A stretch of 64,000 bases of DNA, from positions 50,337,848 to 50,401,847 of the forward strand of contig NC_061812.1 in assembly GCF_021462225.1 (NCBI RefSeq), in the 5' to 3' direction. The position numbers and the translations under genes are program-made. The first letter of the stretch is position 1; each line of letters begins with the position of its first letter. Below are positions 57,899 through 64,000 of this stretch, piece after piece. The notes beneath the pieces are model-generated. The model searched no databases. It worked only from the letters and a program-made list of their open reading frames with translations, and was not told the DNA's origin. The DNA comes from Girardinichthys multiradiatus (lineage: Eukaryota; Chordata; Actinopteri; Cyprinodontiformes; Goodeidae).

Positions 57899-59513
57899 CA
57901 GTACAGATCAAAAGTTTGGACACACCTTCTCATTCAAAGAGTGGTCTTTATTTTCATGACTATGAATATTGTAGCTTCACACTGAAGGCATCAAAACTAT
58001 GAATTAACACATGTGGAATTATATACTGAACAAAAAAGTGTGAAACAACTGAAAATATGTCTTATATTCTAGGTTCTTCAAAGTAGCCACCTTTTGCTTT
58101 GATTACTGCTCCACACACTCTTGGCATTCTGTTGATGAGCTTCAAGAGGTAGTCACCTGAAATGGTTTTCCAACAGTCTTGAAGGAGTTCCCAGAGATGC
58201 TTAGCACTTGTTGGCCCTTTTGCCTTCATTCTGCGGTCCAGCTCGATTGGGTTCAGGTCCGGTGACTGTGCAGGCCAGATCATCTGGCGCAGCACCCCAT
58301 CACTCTCCTTCTTGGTCAAATAGCCCTTACACAGCCTGGAGGTGTGTTTGGGGTCATTGTCCTGTTGAAAAATAAATGATGGTCCAACTAAACGCAAACC
58401 GGATGGAATAGCATGCCACTGCAAGATGCTGTGGTAGCCATGCTGGTTCAGTATGCCTTCAATTTTGAATAAATCCCCAACAGTGTCACCATCAAAGCAC
58501 CCCACACCATCACACCTCCTCCTCCATGCTTCACGGTGGGAACCAGGCATGTAGATTCCATCCGTTCACCTCTTCTGCGCCGCACAAAGACACGGTGGTT
58601 GAAACCTAAGATCTCGAACTTGGACCCATCAGAACAAAGCACAGATTTCCACTGGTCTTATGTCCATTCCTTGTGTTCTTTAGCCCAAACAAGTCTCTTC
58701 TGCTTGTTGCCTGTCCTCAGCAGTGGTTTCCTAGCAGCTATTTGACCATGAAGGCCTGATTCACACAGTCTCCTCTTAACAGTTGTTCCAGAGATGTGTC
58801 TGCTGCTAGAACTCTGTGTGGCATTGATCTGTTCTCTAATCTGAGCTGATGTTAGCCTGCGATTTCTGAGGCTGGTGACTCGGATGAACTTATCGTCCGC
58901 AGCAGAGGTGACTCTTGGTCTTCCTTTCCTGGGGCGGTCCTCATGTGAGCCAGTTTCTTTGTAGCGCTTGATGGTTTTTGCGACTGCACTTGGGGACACT
59001 TTCAAAGTCTTCCCAATTGTTCGGACTGACTGACCTTCATTTCTTAAAGTAATGATGGCCACTTGTTTTTCTTTACTTAGCTGCTTTTTTCTTGCCATAA
59101 TATAAATTCTAACAGTCTTTTCAGTAGGACTATCAGCTGTGTACTGTATCCACCTCCTGCACAACACAACTGATGGTCCCAACCCCATTTATAAGGCTTG
59201 AAATCCCACTTATTAAACCTGACAGGGCACACCTGTGAAGTGAAAACCATTTCAGGTGACTACCTCTTGAAGCTCATCAACAGAATGCGAAGAGTGTGCG
59301 GAGCAGTAATCAAAGCAAAAGGTGGTTACTTTGAAGAACCTAGAATATAAGACATATTTTCAGTTGTTTCACACTTTTTTGTTCAGTATATAATTCCACA
59401 TGTGTTAATTCATAGTTTTGATGCCTTCAGTGTGAAGCTACAATATTCATAGTCATGAAAATAAAGAAAACTCTTTGAATGAGAAGGTGTGTCCAATCTT
59501 TTAGTCTGTATTG
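57899..59513 (-). mobile_element. Tc1-like transposon, both ends, TA target duplication
   Basis: It starts CAGTACAGATCAAAAGTTTG and ends with the inverted counterpart; TA flanks both sides (57897-57898 and 59514-59515). The uninterrupted LINE copy at 53.3 kb shows the empty site GAGATAGCTCAGG, which proves the insertion. Terminal repeats are at least ~60 bp (GGACACACCTTCTCATTCAA and mirror), with further inverted similarity inside to about 180 bp. The transposase gene is on the minus strand. It is a different Tc1 family from the one at 10.4 kb. Confidence 0.95.
58062..59098 (-). pseudogene. Tc1 transposase, damaged
   Basis: The ATG at 59098 opens MARKKQLSKEKQVAIITLRN (helix-turn-helix), then KVSPSAVAKTIKRYKETGSH and the GRPRVTS hook. 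A stop follows EWT at about 58658; the frame goes on with WKSVLCSDGSKFEIL (first Asp). A frameshift near 58505 leads to FQQDNDPKHTSR (second Asp) and SPDLNPIELDRRMK. Relative to normal Tc1 proteins about five residues are missing around the catalytic Glu (PIE directly followed by LDRR). It would not be active. Confidence 0.88.
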
Positions 59514-59797
59514 TAGCTCAGGATAACCTAAGCCACTCTAACCATAAGCTTTATCAAAAAGGAAAGTTTGAAGCCTAGCCTTAAAAGTAGACAGGGTGTC
59601 TGCCTCACAGACTAAAACTGGGAGCTGGTTCCACAGGAGAGGAGCCTGATAACTAAAGCATCTGCCTCCCATTCTACTTCTAGAGAATCTAGGAACCACC
59701 AGTAATCCTGCAGTCTGAGAACGAAGTGCTCTGTTAGGAACATATGGCACCATCAGATCTCTGATGTATGATGGAGCTAGATCATTAAGGGCTTTAT

Positions 59798-60048
59798 ATA
59801 GTAAATGGACTGAACTTATTTAGCGCCTTTCCAGTCATACAGACCACTCAAAGCACTTTACACAAGAGCCACATTCACCCAATTGCACTCACTAACGCTC
59901 ACACATTCACTGATATGCAGATTGGTAGGCAACTTGAGGTTAAGTGCCTTGACCAGGGGCACATCGATATATGGCAGGAGAAAGCTGGAATCAAACCCAC
60001 AACCTTCTGATTGCAAGACAATTACTCTTCCTACTGAGCCACAGTCGG
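59798..60048 (-). repeat. tRNA-derived SINE with A and B boxes
   Basis: On the minus strand the head reads CTGTGGCTCAGTAGGAAGAG: the A box is TGGCTCAGTAGG (complement 60031-60042). The B box GGTTTGATTCC follows 33 bases later (complement 59987-59997). This is the internal pol III promoter of a tRNA-like SINE. The 3' part (AAGTGCTTTGAGTGGTC, then GGCGCTAAATAAGTTCAG) resembles an L2-LINE tail, the likely source of its retrotransposition machinery. It is inserted in the LINE reverse transcriptase remnant. Confidence 0.82.
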
Positions 60049-60450
60049 AGGAGGAATTCTAAATTCTATTCTGGATTTAACAGGGAGCCAATGAAGGGAA
60101 GCTAAAATAGGAGAAATATGATCTCTCTTTTTAATTTTCATCAGAACTCTTGCTGCAGCATTTTGAATCAGCTGAAGGCTTTTAACTGCATTTTGTGGAC
60201 ATCCTGATAGTAAAGAATTACAATAGTCCTGCCTTGAAGTAACAAATGCATGGACTAGTTTTTCAGCGTCACTCCTGGACAGGATATTTCTAATTTTGGC
60301 AATGTTCCGGAGATGAAAGAAGGAAATCCTAGAAACCTGTTTAATATGGGATTTAAATGACATGTCCTGGTCAAAAATAATACCAAGGTTTTTTACTTTA
60401 TTACCGGAGGTCAATTTAATGCCATCCAGGTTAAGTGACTGACTAAGCAG

Positions 60451-60928
60451 TAATGGAAAAGTTTAATATTATTTGGTTGTAATACAGAGTTATTATCAGT
60501 ATAAGCAAGTCTGCATCAATAAAGCCAATGTTATGTTTATTCAAAAGATTCAAGATGAGATGCTCTCTGTATGTTATGAGTTTGATGGCACTACAACATG
60601 CTATAGTGAAGTTATTCAGCATTTTATACTTATTTTGAGAGTAAAAAAATGACAAAAAATCTATTAAAGTAAAATTTCCCAAAATGAGAGTTGTAGTATG
60701 ATCAAGATGAGGTGCTCTCTGTGTGCTATGAGTGTGTTGGCATCACAACATGCTATAGTGAAGTTATTGACCATTTTATGCCTATTTTACTGAATATTTG
60801 GCTATTTAGGCTATAGTCTTTGGGAAATTCAAATTTTTTTAAGAACTAATTTCCAATCCAAGAAATGTAGAATGGAAAACGTGCGATCACACACACATAC
60901 AATGATTTTAATAAAAATACACCTCTCC
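60451..60928. other. AT-rich region with an ~85-bp direct repeat
   Basis: CAAGATGAGATGCTCTCTG at 60551 and CAAGATGAGGTGCTCTCTG at 60703 begin two similar segments of roughly 85 bases that also share CAACATGCTATAGTGAAGTT. The offset is 152 bases. No gene seen. Confidence 0.6.
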
Positions 60929-60929
60929 T

Positions 60930-61281
60930 TTGCGACTTTATTGAATATTTCTCCATCATATTTTTCTGGTGTTGCAATTTGCAGACGGTCCCTGCGCATT
61001 TGAGGAGCAGGAGCATCCATGGCTGGATCTGCTCGCGTGTAGACGGCTGCCGGTAGGGGCTGTGGGCTCGTCCCTGCAGCTCCCTGCTGCTTCTGCTCTG
61101 TGGCTGCTGGGTAGTTTCCCTGGGACTCTCCCCTGCTCCTCTCTGGGGGGGTTACGGTAGTCCCGGCGGTGGTTCTCCTGGGGATTCTGTGCGCTGGGGG
61201 GCCTTTGGATGTCTGTGGCTCGGATCTCCTCCGTATCAATCCGGGGTCCAGGGGGACGGGTCTGTGGCTCCTCACACTCAC
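60930..61281 (-). pseudogene. Gypsy gag-like fragment
   Basis: The minus strand is open with a Pro/Arg/Thr-rich region followed by DAPAPQMRRDRLQIATPEKY and DGE. A 'P..Y.G' block after a Pro-rich start resembles the beginning of the conserved part of fish Ty3/gypsy gag proteins. It then runs into unrelated sequence. The family call is tentative. Confidence 0.3.
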
Positions 61282-62071
61282 TATTGCATATCTTTATGGA
61301 GAAGCCTTGTATGCAACATGCGCGCTCACACTCAGACCCACAGGTGTTTAGATTCAGGTGTTAACACATAAACAATTGTTCTATATTGAGCCAGATTCAC
61401 CACTAAATACATCTTGCATTCATAAGTACAGTGTACCTTTCGGTAAAAAAGCGGGTAATACCAACGTTTCTGCAGGTGTAGAAGCAAGCAGGGTAATATC
61501 TTGTATTCTCTTCATCTTTCTTTCTTTCCTCCATTCTATTCTCCTAAAAAAAAAAAACAAAGTGTGTGTAAATCCACGTAAACTATTGACCTGCTGTAAA
61601 AATGAATGAAAGACACGCAAATTTTTTCAATTGACAATAATAAACTACAGAGAGCAAAAACTCACCGAAATACACAGAAACATGATTCCATTCAGCTTTC
61701 TTTAATTTATATGGGCATTAAACCTGATGTGTTTTTCATATGTTTGAACCCATGTGATCAAACTGAATTACATTTAGTCTCATACAATAACACAACACAC
61801 CTCGGAAAATGATGGAAACAACCTCAGTTGGCCCGAACCTTTAAACCTTCCTGTGTTTTTGTCACCTGTCGATGTAAATGCTCATCGTCTGGTCGCTGAG
61901 GAGCATAAAATGCATGTGAATCATCTAAGGGTTATTTTCATTCCCTGAAAAAGAAAGTGTTGGATCAGCAGATTAATTCCAAACAACTCAGGTTTGATGA
62001 TTCCTAAGGAGGATAAGCTGGAGACAATCACATGTCCATAAACAGCTGCATAAAGATGCAGGTAACTGTGG
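61282..62071. other. Intergenic, no gene seen
   Basis: Only short chance open frames. A 12-A run lies at about 61547. GATTCACCACTAAAT at about 61385 also occurs at about 4755, hinting at an unnamed shared repeat. Confidence 0.35.
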
Positions 62072-62160
62072 AATTCAATTCAATTCAGTTTTTATTTATA
62101 TAGCACCATTTCACAACACATGTCGTCTCAAGGCACTTCACAACGGGTTAGGAATGGTGC
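62072..62160 (-). repeat. L2-family LINE 3' tail fragment
   Basis: AATTCAATTCAATTCAG, TTTATTTATATAGCACCATTTC and ACACATGTCGTCTCAAGGCA match the tails at 52752 and 56984. Only the last ~90 bases are present. Confidence 0.7.
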
Positions 62161-63261
62161 GGGGTTGTTGGGGAGGTAAGAATAAACTACTAAGTGTTAG
62201 TTTGGCCATTTTAGAATGGGCTATGTGTAGGGGTACTAAGTAAAATAATAAACTGATAAAGTTTGTCCATCTAGAGCCCACTGGTGTCCATTGTTATACA
62301 AAAAGACACAAGGGTTGAGGGTACCTCTCTCTGTCAGACTGATTATAACCATTGGAAAAGAGAAGGGGTTGAACAGGTAGCAGAAATGGAGGGCGTGTTT
62401 GCACCTCCACCATAACTGAGCCGGTTTAGGCTAAACCTGACTCCCCCTTACTCCATCCAACAGGGAGGGAGGAAGGCGGAGGTAAAAATAATGCTTCCTG
62501 TTGTTTCCTGAATGATGTCAGCTTTGGCGCTGCTGGAGGATGGAAGACTTTGTAAGGAGCGTTTTATTTAGAGATCGTACTCACCTGCTGGTACATGATG
62601 ATGCATGGCTTATTGGCCAGTTTAGATTGCCCAGGGCAATTATTTTGTAGCTCTGCACAGAGCTGGTCTCAGTGTGAGGGAAACCAGGAGGAACAGTGTG
62701 TCGCCAGTTCCAGTTCTCACTACGCTGTGGTCCTTTCAACCGGCACTTTTTCAGAGGGAGCTGACTGACAGGTCGGGTACTTAACAGTCATTCCTTGGCC
62801 GGGTCATGCCAGCCATATGGGTCCATATGTTGCTCATTATAAAAAGTTCTCCTAAACTGTGGCTTTCATTTGCAGCGAGGAGCTTATTTCTGAATGTAAT
62901 CAGAGCCTTGGACTGCACTCATACTGCTATAAAGGCACCAGCTAGGTAAATGTGAATATGAATTTATGAATATAAGGCATTTTCATTCAATATATGTGCA
63001 ACATATTAATGGTGCACTAATGTGTCTCGCAAATGCAATGGCACGTTGGCCTCTTCAGCTCATGATTCCTTTATACTATAAAAGTTATAAGTAATTATGA
63101 GTTAAGTGTTGGAAACAAACCTTAACCAGGCTCCGTACGCGATGGCTGGTTTGTTGTGTAGACACAGTTTCTCTCAGCAATTTTCCACAGAAAGGAACCG
63201 GTTCTTTGACTGTCACAGCGCCATTGCCATGGTTATGTGGACACATGATGGTTGCCTTCTG
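62161..63261. other. Intergenic, no gene seen
   Basis: No domain, RNA gene or delimited repeat could be supported. Confidence 0.35.
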
Positions 63262-63415
63262 GCTATTTAAATTACTTTGCATATTTATTTAGAGGTGGGA
63301 CCAGGTGGTCCAAGTGCCACGTGCAGCTACGTCAAATCCACTGCAAATTAGGATGTATGAAGGCTACGTGTGTGGTGACGTGTCTACGCACAGTTTCGTA
63401 CATCTGTGGCCGTGC
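63262..63415. repeat. Left arm of a long inverted repeat
   Basis: CTTCTGGCTATTTAAATTAC, TTTGCATATTTATTTAGAGG and GATGTATGAAGGCTACG pair in inverse orientation with the segment at 63851-63995. Arms are about 150 bases with scattered mismatches and are ~435 bases apart. This suggests a MITE or a decayed PIF/Harbinger-type element. Confidence 0.65.
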
Positions 63416-63850
63416 TTGGCTTGGTTCTACTTCCAAAGTGTTGCTCATTAAAACAAGTCCTCTACTGCCAAAGAACTGACTGACAAACTGGTCCTCAAGC
63501 TTCTGTCACAAACACACAGAACCTGATGCCTGGAAGTCCATTTGGACTGGAGTTCCAGATCCAAAGAACCTTGACAGTAGCTCTTCAGTAGAAGGTTTAA
63601 CTGGGAATGAAAGTTCAAATTCAAGCTGGAAGAACATTCTCCTTCTGAACACATCTGTAGAAAGGTCTTCAGTAGGAGACAAATCCAGATATATAGCTGT
63701 GAAGTTCTGGAAGAATCCAGAAGACAGTCTGGTCCAGTTTGGAGGCCTAAAGTCCAGGGGCCTCATGTACAAAAGAGTATGCAGCTTTCATACTAAAAGT
63801 AGTAGTAGGGAGAAATTTTGAAATTTGCAGCGCACACAAAAATTCCAAAG

Positions 63851-63995
63851 TACAAAACTGTGTGTAGACGTGTCACCACACCATAGCCTTCATACATCCC
63901 AATTTGCGGTGAATTAAGTGCAGCTGCACGTGGTGCTTGGACTGCCCGGTCTCCACCCATAAATACATATGCAAAGTAGTATAAATAACCAGAAG
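63851..63995. repeat. Right arm of a long inverted repeat
   Basis: It reads GTACAAAACTGTGTGTAGAC to AATAACCAGAAG and mirrors 63262-63415. A GGGGCCTCATGTACAAAAG motif at about 63758, typical of fish PIF/Harbinger-type ends, lies between the arms. The window ends a few bases after this arm. Confidence 0.65.
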
Positions 63996-64000
63996 GTACC

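Larger units (their letters stand above)
56984..60450 (-). mobile_element. L2-type LINE (5' truncated) carrying nested Tc1 and SINE
   Basis: The 3' UTR begins at 56984 (AATTAAATTCAGTTTATTTA) and is the same module as 52752-53340. Coding C-terminal pieces are at 59753-59538 and 60414-60031 (VKNLGIIFDQDMSFKSHIK, HAFVTSRQDYCNSLL, LASLHWLPVKSRIEF). The LINE is interrupted by the Tc1 element at 57899-59513 and by a SINE at about 59798-60048. Homology to the 52.7-kb copy ends at about 60450 (CTGACTAAGCAG). Confidence 0.85.

Noticed and set aside
59987..60044. tRNA gene
   Set aside because: A and B boxes are present but the sequence does not fold as a complete tRNA and continues into a SINE tail; called a SINE.

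Overview
The window looks like nuclear DNA of a bony fish, probably a percomorph-type teleost; the species cannot be named from this sequence. The reasons are the repeat content (L2/CR1-type LINEs, DIRS-type tyrosine-recombinase retrotransposons, Tc1-like and hAT DNA transposons, tRNA-derived SINEs, long (TA)n tracts) and a family of teleost-style V-set immunoglobulin exons. There is no bacterial-style gene organisation, no rRNA and no CRISPR.

Layout. 1-4.8 kb is AT-rich with no recognisable gene. 5.2-10.1 kb holds a nearly full-length but frameshifted L2-type LINE, itself enclosed by a ~37-bp inverted repeat. 10.4-12.0 kb is a Tc1-like transposon with one internal stop. 12.5-13.1 kb is a hAT insertion with a perfect 8-bp target duplication, and 13.7-14.4 kb is a DIRS remnant. 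At 15.1 kb a signal-peptide exon starts an Ig gene on the plus strand. Its long first intron (15.2-27.7 kb) contains LINE debris, two solo LTRs with 5-bp target duplications, a gypsy integrase remnant and an endonuclease-like remnant.

27.7-55.6 kb is the core: nine open V-set exons on the plus strand, all phase 1-1. V1 (27.7 kb), V2 (29.9 kb) and a transmembrane exon (30.3 kb) form a plausible gene with the 15.1-kb leader. V3 (33.2 kb) and units A-F (36.3, 37.9, 47.6, 49.5, 51.5 and 55.3 kb) follow. Units C, D and E belong to near-identical tandem repeats of about 1.94 kb. Units A-F each have an ATG-led hydrophobic leader directly upstream and a conserved splice donor, but I find no membrane, constant-domain or cytoplasmic exon near them. 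Three units (A, D, E) have lost the first cysteine of the Ig disulphide. In three (C, D, E) the leader is out of frame with the V domain.

Transposons have inserted inside this duplicated cluster and can be delimited by comparing units: a DIRS-type element (38.2-43.2 kb, minus strand) sits in the intron just after unit B, LINE/Tc1 debris fills 43.4-46.3 kb, and an L2 LINE plus a Tc1 end interrupts 52.75-54.4 kb. 56.0-60.45 kb is a nested LINE block with a complete-length Tc1 element and a tRNA-derived SINE inside an L2 LINE. 60.5-64 kb is intergenic, with a gypsy gag-like fragment, an L2 tail and a long inverted repeat at the right edge.

The host biology visible here is therefore a fast-evolving, locally duplicated and probably gene-converted V-set receptor cluster heavily invaded by mobile elements. 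All transposon genes seen are damaged. I see no system that is clearly new, but the V-cassette array is the part most worth examining.
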